Source: Sequoia sempervirens (Eukaryota; Streptophyta; Pinopsida; Cupressales; Cupressaceae). From it: DNA of 64,000 nt. Within the stretch, counting starts at the first letter, position 1. Each line of letters starts with the position of its first letter. A model generated the notes under the pieces. The model searched no databases. It saw only the letters and a program-made list of their open reading frames with translations, and was not told the DNA's origin. Positions 47,917 to 59,949 of this stretch are shown piece after piece. The translations under genes and the position numbers were made by a program. The stretch lies in NCBI GenBank assembly GCA_007258455.2, contig VDFB02193867.1, positions 524,873,692 to 524,937,691 on the forward strand, written 5' to 3'.

Positions 47917-49700
47917 TTAATCCTCTGATGTTTTACAAGAAAAGAAGTGCTTTAGAAACTTCTCAGGTATTGGCAATTCTATTTCTTCTCCTAACATGTT
48001 CTGGAGATAATATGAATCTTCACCTCCCTTTCCCATAATAACAAAGGGTCTTAACCATAAGGCCTCAAACTTCCCGTGTTTTCCTTTTTCTTGATTCCTA
48101 CTATTCCACATGAGAACTATGTCACCCACTTCAAACTTCCTGCTTTTAGCCTTTTTATCATACAAGTATTTTATCTATATTTGTTTCTTCACATTATGTT
48201 GTTGTGCTTGATTTCTAATTTCATCAAGTTCTATCAATTATTCCATCCTCTCCTCCATAGGTTCAAGGATGTCTAAGTCCTCCTGCAAGATGAACCTACT
48301 CACTGGTAGCAGATTATGTAAAGGAAGCCTAGCCTGAGCCCCATATACTAGTTCAAAGGGATACTTTCCAATAGCCCTGTTCACAGTAATCTTGTCTGCC
48401 CATAAGGCTAATTTTAACTTAGAATCCCAGGCCTTCTTGTTATTATCCAACATTCTCTTGATGATTTTCAAGATACTTTTGTTGTTGGATTCAGCTTGCC
48501 CATTCGCCTGTGGATGATAAGGCGAAGAATATGAGATGATGATTCCATAAGACTGGTAAAATTCCTTGAATTCATTAGATCTAAAACACATTCCATTATC
48601 AGTTACAATCCTTGTTGGGACCCCAAATCTTGTGATGATGTTTTCCATTAAGAAGTTAGTCAACCTTACTGGTTTCCTATTTGGCAGGTATGGCTTCCAC
48701 CCATTTTGTGAAGTAATTTGTGGCTACCAATATCCATTTGTGTCCTCCACTAGATTTTTTTGTAATTTCCCCTATGAAATCAATCCCCCATTGGTGAAAT
48801 GGAGCTTCAACCTGCATTGGTCTTAGAGGCAATGCTCCTTGATACTTCAATTTTCCTAAAAAATTTTGGCATGCCTCACATTTTTTAGTATAGATATGTG
48901 CATCATTGAAAACCTTAGGCCAATAGTACACCTCCCTTAATATCTTATGAGTAGTGGTTTTTGTTGAGAAATTCCCCCCACATACGCCTTCATGCATCTC
49001 CTTCAAGACATGCCTTGCTTGATGTTCATCTATGCAAAATAATAGAACACCATCTATGTTCTTCCAGTAGAGACCTCCCTTCATGAATACATATTTTGAG
49101 GCCTGCAACTTGAGTGTCCTTTTTCTATTGTCATCAAACCCTTCTATACATTTCAAATGTTTGAGATAGTACACAATATCAGTGTACCATGAAGTGTGTT
49201 CAATACTAGTGACCATATCATCTTCATCATTCACATTGCATACTTGGGAAGCTTCCAAATTTGTTTCAACCATCAATTTCACTAATCCTTGTCCCCTTAC
49301 AAGCTTGGTGATATGAAACTCAATATCAAACTCCTGGATTCTATTTATCCATCTGCATCTACGTCCTATTGTCTCACTTTGTATAAATACATCCTTCACT
49401 GCAGCATTAGGCACACAATCTATCACTTTTTCTCCTACTAGATATGGTCTAAATGCCTTCACAGCTCTTACCAATGCATAGGCTTGTTTTTCCACAATAT
49501 CATATTTCAATTATGCATTTTAGAGGGATTTGCTAAAGGAGACCGGTTGTTCATATCCTTCATCATTCTTTTGAAGCATTATTACATCAACTGTATGATA
49601 AGATGCGAATGAAAAGATTTGGAAAGGTTTGCTAAAATCTGGAGACTTCAATACTGGAGCTTCTTTGATTTCCCTTTTTTATGGATATGAACGCATCTAT
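47917..49700 (-). pseudogene. Tat-like element: degenerate RNase H and integrase
   Basis: The minus strand first shows the RT-linked RNase H (SPDFSKPF, FSFASYHTV, LQKNDEGYEQPVSF, YDIVEKQAYALV, FRPYLVGEK). The positions where Ty3 RNase H has Asp in DAS and TDH read FAS and VPN, so it has lost catalytic residues. Then the integrase zinc domain (His in HEGVCGG, His in THKILR, CEAC), and a DDE core with GIDFIG, IVTDNG and NGQAESNN, followed by WNSRNQEKGK and a stop at 47,917. A frameshift separates IPAK (48,678) from LTNFLMENI (48,663). Integrase inserts element cDNA into the host genome. This one is inactive. Confidence 0.88.
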
Positions 49701-49899
49701 AGCCTCAGTAGTCCAATCAACTTTTGCACCTTTCTTTAGCATTTTTTATATTGGCTTTACTATCTTGACAAAGTTTGATATAAATCTTCTTATAAAATTG
49801 ATTTGTCCAAAAAAGGATTGAATAGCCTTAACTCTCTTGGGGCTAGGTATCTTATCAATGGCCTCCACTCTTTCAGGATCAATCCTTACTCCCTCTTTA

Positions 49900-50785
49900 G
49901 AGACTATATTCCCAAGTAACTTTCCTTATGTTACTGCAAAATGACATTTTTTGGATTGAGTGAGATGCCATATTCCAATGCTTTCAAAAATATGTTTTCA
50001 AGGTGAGCCACATGATCCTCTGCCTTTTTGGAGTATGCAATCCAATCATCCTGGTAGACTACCATTATCGCATTAATAAGTTCAACTAAAGCAACATCCA
50101 TGTCCCTTTGGAACATTGCACCAACATTTGTAAGTTTGAATGGCATCCTAACATAAACATATGTTCCCCAAGGCATAGTGAAGATTGTCTTGTATTGTTT
50201 TGATTCTTTAACTTTTACTTGGTTATAGCCTGAAAATCCGTCCATCATGGATAGTAACTCACAACCTATGACCCTTTGTAACATAACCTCCATCTTTGGA
50301 AGCGAGTAATTGTCCTTGAGAGAATATACATTCAGGTTTCAGAAGTCTACACAAAGCCTTGTATCTCCATTTTTCTTTCCGACTAGTACTAAATTAGATA
50401 CCCAAGATAAATGTCTAATCAGCTTGATGATACCTCCTTCCCTAAGCTTCAAAATCTTTTCATGCATTTTAGGTTCCAAAGTTGGGTTGATGGGTCTTTG
50501 TTTTTTCCTGAATGGTTTTGCATCTAGTTTTAATGGAATCTCATGTTGGAACATATCTTCTCTATATGCTTTAAGATCCTCATAAGACCATGCAAAAACA
50601 TGCTTGTATTTTCTTAACAGTGCAATCAACATTTTTTTTATTGTTGGAATTATCTTCTTTCCGATGTATACCCTTTTGGGTGCCAATTTAGTCCCTAGGT
50701 TGATCTCTTCAACATTTTCTTTCTTTACTGATGTTTGTTTCACAAGAGCACGATCATTTCCATCAAATACCCTTTCTAGTGCCAC
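49900..50785 (-). pseudogene. Tat-like element: reverse transcriptase
   Basis: HVFAWSYEDLKAYREDMFQH, then PLKLDAKPFRKKQRPINP, SWVSNLVLVGKKNGDTRLCVDF, a stop, LSMMDGFSGYNQVKV, FTMPWGTYVYVRMPFKL, NVGAMFQRDMD and the catalytic VVYQDDW strand (YxDD intact), then LNPKN. These are the RT palm blocks in order. The FAWSYEDLK start and GFSGYNQ block are typical of plant Tat-type polyproteins. The frame has a TAG right after RLCVDF and several more breaks past 49,930. Confidence 0.9.
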
Positions 50786-50842
50786 AAGTCCTTTAGGAAG
50801 TTTGTTGGTTTTGAGCTACACAACTTCTTTTCCAAACACAGT

Positions 50843-51412
50843 CTATTTGTCATCTACTTCTTCCACAAATGCATTAAAATCAATTTCTTGAGCTTCATAC
50901 CGATCAATGTAATGTAGAAACTTGATGAGATCAGTATCATAATTGAAAACTTGCCAACTATAGATGTTATGAGGGATAGTAGGTCTTGTTTTGAACTCAG
51001 CTTGAGACATTCCGACCAGGGTGATATCATCTCTTTTTAGGGCTACATTGGCTAGGAAATCTTCCATCAAATTCTTGGACTTATCTATCCATTCAATAGA
51101 GAAGGCATTGAATAATTCGAGTGTGTCCCACACAACATTTCTATAATGTTTCAACCTTTTGTTTTTTGCATCATATTTTGATCTGATCTATGAAATGATC
51201 AACTCAGAGTCTCCAAGAGTAGTTAGCAATTTTATTTTGTGTTTGACAGCCATATTCAAACCAATTAGCAGGGCTTCATACTCTGCTATATTATTTGTAC
51301 ATTCAAATGTCAGCAAGAATGAATACTTGAATGTAGTGCCTTCAGGTGAGATAAAAACTACCCCTGTTCCATTGCCTTCTTGAATACACACTCCATTAAA
51401 ATACATCTTCCA
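50843..51412 (-). pseudogene. Tat-like element: archaeal-type RNase H placed before the RT
   Basis: WKMYFNGVCIQEGNGTGVVFISPEG, TNNIAEYEALLIGL, GDSELIIS and, after a break, LKHYRNVVWDTLELFNAFSIEWI and NLMEDFLANVA. This is the archaeal/plant-type RNase H fold. The Glu (AEYEAL), second Asp (GDS) and last Asp (MEDF) are kept, but the first catalytic Asp (YFDG in the family) is Asn here. It removes RNA from the RNA-DNA hybrid in Tat-type elements. It is followed by RPTIPHNIYSWQVFNYD, a linker leading to the RT. The textbook position is downstream of the RT. Confidence 0.85.
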
Positions 51413-51553
51413 TATACCATGTTGATTCTTTGAAACATGCTTATCAATTGGATCAGAGTTTACTAATTCAAGCTAGGAAGGATCTATTCTGAAACTTCCT
51501 AAATCCACATCACAAAAGCAGTTTATCTGACTTTGGGCAACATATTCCACAAT

Positions 51554-52135
51554 CTAATTCATCCTTGGCTCTCTATATAGCTTGACCTCTTCACCATTTA
51601 TTGGTATTGTGGCATAGGACAAGTCAAATTGCACATTTCCTCCAACTGTTGCAGTCCATTTCCTTGACAAGAGCATCCCAAAATGAGGAGGTGTATCAAT
51701 TACAACTATGTCAATATTATAAGCCACTTGTGGATAAGCAGCCAACTTCACTTCCACATCTTTCATAATTCCTACCACCGAGACAAGTCTACTGTCCATA
51801 GCGTAGCATTTACCACTAGTAGTATCTACCCACATACCAAGTTGTTTCATGACCCCTATTGGCATGATGTTGATAGCAACACCTGAATCTATCATACAAT
51901 TTCTCACCAACTTGTTATTTATGAGCAATGTGGTGAAAAATGGATCAATTTGTGAAGGATTCACTATTGCATCACCAAGACACACTTCAGGAACCTTTAC
52001 TTCTCCTTGCTTGTTGTTACTGATCTTAGTGGTCTCTTTATTCTCAGAGTTTTTATTTCTACTAGTTCCATTAGATATTAACTGAATAGCACTGTCCCTA
52101 TATTCCTTTATCTTCATCATCGCTAATAATGACAT
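51554..52135 (-). pseudogene. Tat-like element: aspartic protease
   Basis: Open for 193 codons. NCMIDSGVAINIMP holds the D(S/T)G active site, with FGMLLSRKWTATVGG as the later flap/ILG-like part and a DAIVNPSQIDPFF segment before it. It lies between gag and RNase H/RT as expected for a Ty3-type polyprotein, whose protease cleaves Gag-Pol. The stretch stays open here but is disconnected from its neighbours by stops. Confidence 0.85.
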
Positions 52136-52209
52136 AGATTTCTTTACCTATCACAAGGCTTGTGTGAAGTCAAAAGAGGTACTTTCTATTTTGGTTATCT
52201 TCTTTTGTT

Positions 52210-54456
52210 CTAGTGGATCTCCTTTGTTCTCTTTTTCTCTTTTGTTTGTTTCATGTCAAAATTTTGCTTGTCTTTATGCAACTCTTTATTTTCTTCTTTA
52301 TGAACATGTTTTTGTTCACTATTATTGGGATGCTTGTTTTCTGCCTTTTTTGTTGTTCCCTGTGTTGTTCCTTTATCTTTCATAAATATCCCTCTTGGAA
52401 CACTCTCATCTTCATTGATTGTTCTGTTTCTTAACCGATATTTGTTTTTTTCCTGTTCTACTGTGGAAATGGTTAATTCCTTAATATCTTCCTCATATGG
52501 TCTTCTTACTTTATATTTACTTGATTGAGATGGTGCATGAGGAGAATATGGTTCATCATTGCTTTCATCACAATCAGAAGAGACTTGTTGTTTTGCCATA
52601 TGAACATTGTATCTTTGGTTATCAACATCATACTCGTAGCCTTCTTCTTCTTAAGATGAATATCCTTGCTCAATGGGATGGAGGATGTGAGAGGCCAAAT
52701 ATATTGTATGATCCTCTTCACCATTATCTACTGGTATTTATTCTTCTTGTATTGATTGAGCTACAACACAATGATCAAGGGAATGTGGTAGCTTGCAAAC
52801 TTGACACCAAGGATTATTATTAACCATGTATGCCCTCTTCTTCTTTAAGGGATCAGGAGTCTCTTTACTCTTAGGTCTATCAATTATTAGCTTTCCATCC
52901 TTCCAATTTGTGTTATATGGCATATCATGCAACCTTGGTCTTTCATTTCTATATGCATTATCTTGCCTATTTTGAGGGTAGTTAGCTTTTTGGGGAATCC
53001 TGAGATTATATCTCTTACCAATCATCCCAACATCCTTTCTATTGTTCTCAATGGTTAATGTTATTTTTTGTGCTTCTGTTAGATTTGTAGGGCACCTATT
53101 TCTAAGTTCATATCTTGTCTTTGGATCAAAGGCTTTTAGGTAAATGCTTAATGCTACAGGGTCAGTCAGTTTGGATCCAGGTGCTATTTTATCATGCAAT
53201 TTGGAGAACCTCTGGTTGAAATCATAAACTGACTCATTCTGATGTTTCTAGATACTTATCAATTCATGCAAGGAAAACTCGAGGGCACATTGATTCCCAT
53301 ATTGCTCCAAAAATTAATTTTGGAAGTCTAATATAGAATAAATTGAGCCATCAGGTAGGCCATTAAACTAATCCCTCACCTCCTCTATTAGGGACATCAT
53401 GGACAATCTCATATTCATATCCTCATACTCCATACCAATATCTTGAACAAAGGAATTAAAATTTATGATATGTTCTTTACCCGATATCACATTATTCCTA
53501 GTGAACTTGGGCACCATACTTCTCCAATTACTATCCATTGGGTATGGGTACAACTGATACCCTGTTAGATCAAATTGTCTACATGGGTTTGTAGGATTTT
53601 GTGGAGGAAAGTTCAAGGGTGGTGGATTAGGGCAATATTGGTACCCATATTGGGGCTGATGATAGGCATTTTTTTGGATGTGTTGTTGGGAATACATATT
53701 TTGATGGGGCACATGTTGCTAATATTGTGGGGCATGTTGCTGACCTAGTGGAGGATAATTTTGGGGAATATTGCCATGATTTGGAGGATACGGCCTTGGT
53801 GGCACATTTTGTTGAGTGTGTTGTTGTGGGTTACCCCCCATTTTATGTAGCAGTCTAGGAGCACCAACAACCTGAGATGAACCCACATTAACACCTTTCT
53901 TGTGTGGAGGCACATACTTTGGTGGTTTTGATGCATGTATATTTAATTAAGCCAATTGTTGATTCATCACCAGACTTTCTTGTATCATTTGTTGCCTCCT
54001 TCTAAGTTCTTGCCTTTTCCATTCAAGATGTAATTCAATTTCTTGACTAGTCATACTATTAAGATTAACAGTAGTTTGATCAATCAACCCTTCTTTGTTT
54101 TCTTCACCTTGTTGTGATGAGAATCTCATATCATATTCCTCTTGTCTTCACTTCCTTTCTTCTTCCAATTGTTCCTCAAATTCCTTTGCTTTCTAAGGGT
54201 CTAACTTGAAGTTGAGGACATTATTATTTGTATTGCCTCTTTCAAGAGGTGTTGAGGGATGTTCACCATCAATGTGAAATGGGGAATTAAATGTTGTAAA
54301 GGGATACTCTGATGTGTTTATATTATACTCATGTTGTTTAGAAACTGTTTCACCTTTATCAGTGTTGTTTTTTCCACAAGGAGACCCATGCTTATTTATC
54401 CACTTAACACCACTTTTCTTAGGACTATCCTAGTGCAAGGATCTTCTCCCATTCAT
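52210..54456 (-). pseudogene. Tat-like element: gag
   Basis: From ATG 54,456 (MNGRRSLH) one frame can be followed through about 745 codons interrupted by isolated stops: a Glu-rich helix (EWKRQELRRRQQMIQES), a Pro/Gln/Tyr-rich stretch, the capsid-like core (HDKIAPGSKLTDPVALSIYL, RNRCPTNLTEAQKITL) and a zinc knuckle variant CQVCKLPHSLDHC (CX2CX3HX4C), then a charged tail. Gag forms the virus-like particle. Most interrupting stops read TAG (for example at the QY-stop-QHV and RD-stop-FNGL points). Confidence 0.85.
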
Positions 54457-54521
54457 GTTGGATGATATGAAATATCTCTGATGTCTATCGTCTATCCTTT
54501 TATGATCTAACGTTCACCTTA

Positions 54522-54969
54522 TCACTCATAAAATCTCTTCAGAGTCGCCACCTATTGTTCATAAGTAGGAAAATAAGCTTCTTCCCAGTGGAGTATTTAC
54601 CATCTTGATATTTGAATTGACTTTATAATGGAAGGCTTGGGTTCAGAATTGGCTCCCCAACATAGTCACCAATCTATTAGGTGTGTGACTTGGATGGGGA
54701 CCTGCAAACTACACAATTATGCATCTCTAGTTGAAGACTTGATTTAAAAAAATTAATGACATTATAAGGAAAGGCTGCCTGCTAGTAGATTTTCTCAAGT
54801 TGTCCCTAGAAAAGTTTCCAATTTGTAAGGTGTGCGACTCAGATGGGAAGTTGCAAACTACACAATTATGAATCTCTAGTTGAAGACTTGATTTGAAAAT
54901 TTTAATGACTCTACAAGGAAAGGTTGCCTGCTACTAGATTTTCTCAAGTTGTCCCTAGCAAAGTCGCCA
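54522..54969. repeat. 149-bp tandem repeats of the leader, each carrying a PBS-like sequence
   Basis: The plus-strand words tccccaacatagtcacca (54,654-54,671), tccctagaaaagtttcca (54,803-54,820) and tccctagcaaagtcgcca (54,952-54,969) are spaced exactly 149 bp. Between them gtgtg(t/c)gact-(a/g)gatggg, gcaaactacacaattatg, ctctagttgaagacttgatt and aaggaaagg-tgcctgcta recur. Another tcagagtcgccacc sits at about 54,540. Confidence 0.9.
54952..54969 (-). promoter_or_regulatory. primer-binding site of the Tat-like element
   Basis: TGGCGACTTTGCTAGGGA on the minus strand starts three bases inside the 5' LTR. The TGGCGAC...GGGA form is one commonly seen in plant Ty3/Gypsy elements. The priming tRNA (perhaps an Arg isoacceptor) is my inference. 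It fixes the minus orientation, in agreement with gag-pol. Confidence 0.75.
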
Positions 54970-54972
54970 ATC

Positions 54973-57900
54973 TCTTAGTTCTCAAAAATGTTGGTTAGAA
55001 AACCTCAAGAGGTTTCCAAGCTCTTAATACATTTTAGGCTAATGAACAAGGCCAATTAGTGTATTTGAACCTTCTTCTCTTCAGGCTCTGCCAGCCCTAG
55101 GTGGGTATACGTATGCAGATGAAGCAGACTTAAATTATGTGTTTCTTATTTGAGAAATCTATCCACAATGGAAATTGGAAGTGGAAAGATGCAAACCTAA
55201 TTTGGTATAAATTGTATAAGTAATATCTAGGTGAAGTTTATTAATATGTTCAATTAACAGATTTGATTGAATTAAGTGATGAGATGGGTAAGACCAGTGC
55301 CTTGTTGGGTGGACGGAGTCAAATGAAGATCTAGGGTAAGTGACTTGTATTTGGTAGTAACACAAATTGTTTGGCACACTTATATTGGTTTATATCTTGT
55401 ATAAATGTGCAAGTAAGTGATTGAAAAACTCTAGTTATGGATCCAACTGACACAACCAGGTTACTTATGATTTATCAAAAATATTTTAATCCTTCCTTGA
55501 AGGAACCAATTGAATAAATTGCACAAGAACAATAGATGACACCAAATTGGAGACAAAATGGAAATCCTAATTATATGGTTCTTCTTACTGATCCAAATAA
55601 CACTTCCAAATTACTGTTATTGGCTAAAAGGGTTTTAATTATTTTTAAAGAAACTAATTAATCACACCACACAAGAACAAAAAATGTGCCTTGATAAATT
55701 GAATATATCCTTGACACACCAATTTAAATAATAAGGAAATATTAAATTGGAGACAACCAAATAATTGTATGATTTCAACAACCAATTGATACTAATGTGA
55801 AGCCACAAAATCAAAGATCTTTCATTGATTTTTTCAAAATCATGCTTGCAACATAGTCTTTCAAAATGTAAACATTATGGAACTCTTCTACTATTTATAT
55901 ATTACCCCTATTCTACTACTACTTCCTCCTATATCCTCCTTTTGGTCCTGGTCTCTCTTATATATACGAGAGGCAACAAGCTTCAGACCAAAAGACATGT
56001 CCTTTGATAACAAAACATGATTTTTAAAACTAAACATGATTTAGGAAATTAACATAACTGTAAACATGTGTACCAATCCGTTAATCTTCAAGTAAAAGTT
56101 TGAGTTCATCTAAGACCTATTCAAATATTTTACTGTATGATAGGGTCCACATCATTACCACCGACCGATTTTTATTGTAGTTCAACTATGCCCGGAATAT
56201 TCACTACCTAATTCATAAACATATTGAATGCCGAGAGGTGATCAATATATCCTTGTTTTGTATGAGTTTCTGCATTGGATATTACTTCTTTCATGTCATA
56301 CTCCATGTGCATGAATTTATCATTTTTTTATGATTATTTTCCAAGACCATATCTTCATCATTGATTTCCTGCAATGCGATTGTTAGAAACTCTGTAAACT
56401 TTGCTTTCCAATCATCCCTTTCTCGAAGATTCCCTATATCATCATGGAGTGTAGGAGTCAAATTAAAACATCTGAGATCCTCTTTGAGTCTACTATGGTA
56501 TTATTAATGAGATTCCACCAAACTATTATATTTCTGCAATATTTTCTCTTTCAGAATCTATTTATCCAGAAGTTCCCTCTTATCGACCATCCTTCTTTGC
56601 AATCAGATATTCTCCTTTATTGTTGATTGTACCTGCTTGAACATACTCCTATAATCATCAGCTCGCTTCATCATCTTACTGAATCTTTTCTTGATTATCC
56701 CGGACACAATATTGTACTTAATGACTTTCATTTCCTTTTCTAGTGCCTTACATTTTTTCCTGGGCTTTGAAATGAGAGCTTTTCCAGTAAGACACATTAG
56801 CTAATGCATCTAACACCCTTTTTTCCTTCTCGATCCATGGGGAGCACAATTTTTTAGCAAAAGAGGAAGATGACTTCTCCCTTTGATGTGATAATTTCTT
56901 TTTCAACTTGTCATTTTCTTTGACCAAATTTTCAATCTATGCTCTAGTGAATTTTTCCACATTAACATTCAGTTCTGCAATTTCCAAGGGATTAGTGTCC
57001 CCAACTCTTTTGACCAGAAGATTCCCAAACACTTGATTTGGATTGTCAATTACTACAGCCTTCTTCTCATGAGGGTATAGTGACCAAATAAGCAAGGTAG
57101 CCTCATCTGGATTATATCCAGAACCTGAATATATCTTGTCACTAGCCTCATTTGTTAGGTTCATTGTTGTATCCCCTCTTTTTTCTGAAACTATGGAATA
57201 CAATTGTAGAGCTTATGTCCCATCCTGGTAGCAGTAATACCCCAGCCTCTTGGAGTAATTCCCTACCTCTTTCAGGGGTGATGGATTGTATTTCTTTTTC
57301 AATTTCCCTTTTCAATTCTTCTAAAACAGGAGCTTTTGTTTCAAGAGTAATATATTGCTCCTTTTATCTTATTTTCTTCCCCTTATACTCATAGACAATT
57401 GATTTAAATTTAGGAGTTTTAACAAAATCACTATCAGAAATGAATTCATGACTAACATTGACCCTAATGTCATCAAATAACTCATCTGATGTTTCAAATT
57501 TTACAAGTTCCTCAGGGGGAACATATTGTGTAATCATAGGGGCCTTTATCCATTCCATTGGCTGCTCCTCTTCATTACTCTTTTCATAACTTTCTTCATT
57601 ACATTCCTCCTCTTCACTGTTGTTAGTGGAAAGACACAGATTAGGAGTGGGTTGCGAGGGTATGTGATCTAAAAGCTCCACATCTTCAACCTTTACTCCT
57701 GTGTAATTTGCATTTTATGTATCAAAAACATATGAGGGTACATCTTTTTCTATCTCATTCATATGAGCAATAAGCTACTCAATCCTAGCCAAGGGATTTT
57801 GTATATTAGCAAATGCTTTTGAATATGATGGGACATTCTTTCTCTCCCATTCTTCAACAAGCATAACTTTGTTATATGAGGCCATTCTTTCAATAGTGGA

Positions 57901-59949
57901 AGCTTCATCTCAGTTCCTGATCACATCATCAAGTGCAAACCAATGCTCATACCCTGACAAACCTTGAGTTAATCTTGCTTGATGAATAAATCCCTTTGCA
58001 TCAAATTTCTCTCTTTCACACCCAAGGGGAAGGTTGTAATGGGATAATTTAGCACCAATTTCTTCATATCCTTCAATGGTACATACTGTGAAATCTCCAA
58101 AACAAAGAGTGTTTGGAATGAGTGATTGTTTATTATGACCCTTGAGGTGTTTAGCATCAGACTTTTCCAATTGTTGTACAATATCCAAATAAGCAACTCT
58201 ATTAGGGACCACTCGGGGTAGCAAATGTGGAACCCCATCATATCCATAAACCCTTATTACTGTGTAGTCAGAGAAAGCATACCAATCTCCCCAATTATGA
58301 TTTACTTTGCTTTTTGGGTCATTCTCCTTTGGTCTCAAAATCCTTTGTGCCCCAGGGGATAAATTGTGATCATATGAATATCCCAGTAGTTTCATTCGTG
58401 GTTTAACAAAAAATTCTTCAAAATATAAGTAATGATACCTATCACGTTGACTATCCTATGGTGATGTCCACATTTGTATAGGCCTGAAGTTTCCATTTTC
58501 ATCTATATCTCTAATCCTTAGTTATTTACTCCACACATTTTTGGCATGTCCCTCATATAAAAGTAAATGCATCAACAGGGAATAGTGTTTGAAATCTATA
58601 CAGTCACTGTTATTTTTTATCCTTTCTAGCCCTTGATTTAGGGAATTTCCTAAATAATTTGCATAGTCGAATGACCTAGCATCTTTGCTCTGTATATCTG
58701 TTGCTACAACCATTGGTGCAATAGACATAAGGGGTGGAACCTCTATTCCCAAGACTTGGCCAGCTAAGTAATAGGTATACTAAAATTATTCTTCAAATAA
58801 ATCTAAATGGAAAGGAGGGTTTTCACTGCTCAAAAACCTCTTGAGCTGGCCCTCCTCATTTTTAGGTCTATGAAAAGGTAGCTTCCATCTCTTGTAGCTA
58901 GTATCCATGCAACGATATTATGTCAAAAGATATTTAATTGTGAATGGAAAATTCATGGAACATTCTAACTGAAACACATTAGAGATCAGGTCTTGGGAGA
59001 TAACAAGCATATCGGCTCCACTTGGTGACTGGATAGTTCTCTTCTTAATGTTATGCTGACTAGCAAGGGCATTCACCAATTCTACATTGACGAACATGTT
59101 TGGCACCACAAGTATTCCTAAGTTTAATCTCCATGGGTTATAGACTGGTTGAAATCTAAATTGCTTTCTGTAGTGATACATAAAAAGCTCATATCCCCAA
59201 TGTGGCATCCAAACATTCCCCAGACCCTTATATTTGTCTAACAATTTACCTATTTGAACACTCCTTTTGGGTCTCGGCCCCAACCCCAAACATTGATCTA
59301 TCAAATCTTGGTTTAAGTTTCTTTTTTCAGTTTTTTGTTTCTTTTCCTTAGGCTTTTCCACATTTTCTTCCATTGCAATCTTTGGAAAAATACAACTTTC
59401 TAGCTAAGAGTGAAATACTCATGTGAATCTCTGCTTCGCCTACTTTTACTGTGTTATAGCTTCGAGATCCGTCCTCTCTACTTCTTCTCTCATCGTATCC
59501 TTTCTAGTTTTTGCAATTATATGATTTTTTTTGGTGCGATTCACTTTTGTTCTAACTCATTAATATACCACTTGTTTTATTCATGTCATCGGGGAGAGAA
59601 TTTATGTTAAATATCCCAACGATGCTCCTGGATGTCACAACAACTAGTAGTAATCATTCATCTCTATATCATTGGGACCTTGGTTCATTTTCCACCGATG
59701 GACACCTCCATTGATGAGTGTCTTTCTTTCAGTCTATCAGTGGGACATCAAACAATGCTACCTCGATGCATCCCAACTTCACCAATAAGTGTTATATTTT
59801 GATACTTCATGATTATATCGAGCTATCAAGGGACCATCATCATTAGTTTTTTTGATGCACTAGAGCTATGGTGGTGTGATTATCTTTATTGATTCTATCA
59901 GCCTATCAAGGATACTACCTTGGAAGTTAGCCCAATGGAATAATGTTAC
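54973..59949 (-). repeat. 5' LTR of the Tat-like element, interrupted at its start
   Basis: Same order as 31,808-36,878. The inner end is CTAAGA instead of CTAACA. The outer end stops at ...aatgttac (59,949), where the right-edge element begins. The missing ~275 bp should lie right of this window. Confidence 0.85.
56130..59373 (-). pseudogene. ORF of about 1,080 codons inside the 5' LTR, function unknown
   Basis: Homologue of the ORF at 32,805-36,024. It starts MEENVEKPKEKKQKTEKRNL (ATG 59,373), keeps longer open stretches (151 codons at 59,373-58,918 and 161 at 58,395-57,910, containing LLGYSYDHNLSPGAQR, NHNWGDWYAF, IEGYEEIGAKL and GYEHWFALDDV), and ends at a TAA at 56,132. Composition is mixed: a compact N-terminal two thirds, an acidic EEEECNEES patch, then a basic/coiled-coil C-terminus. 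No transposon enzyme motif is present. Two diverged copies with breaks at different sites support it as a real ancestral gene. Confidence 0.75.

Larger units (their letters stand above)
31808..59949 (-). mobile_element. large Tat-like Ty3/Gypsy retrotransposon (5-kb LTRs, 5' LTR cut by a later insertion)
   Basis: Reading on the minus strand: 5' LTR 59,949-54,973 (its first ~300 bp displaced by the element at 59,950), primer-binding site 54,969-54,952, gag 54,456-52,210, protease 52,135-51,554, archaeal-type RNase H 51,412-50,843, RT 50,785-49,900, degenerate RNase H and integrase 49,700-47,917, then 3' LTR 36,878-31,808. A plus-strand LTR element (37,042-47,824) splits the stretch between integrase and 3' LTR. 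The two LTRs are direct repeats, start TGTTAG and end CTAACA (CTAAGA in the 5' copy). Without the nested element it would be about 17 kb. All coding frames are broken. Confidence 0.88.
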
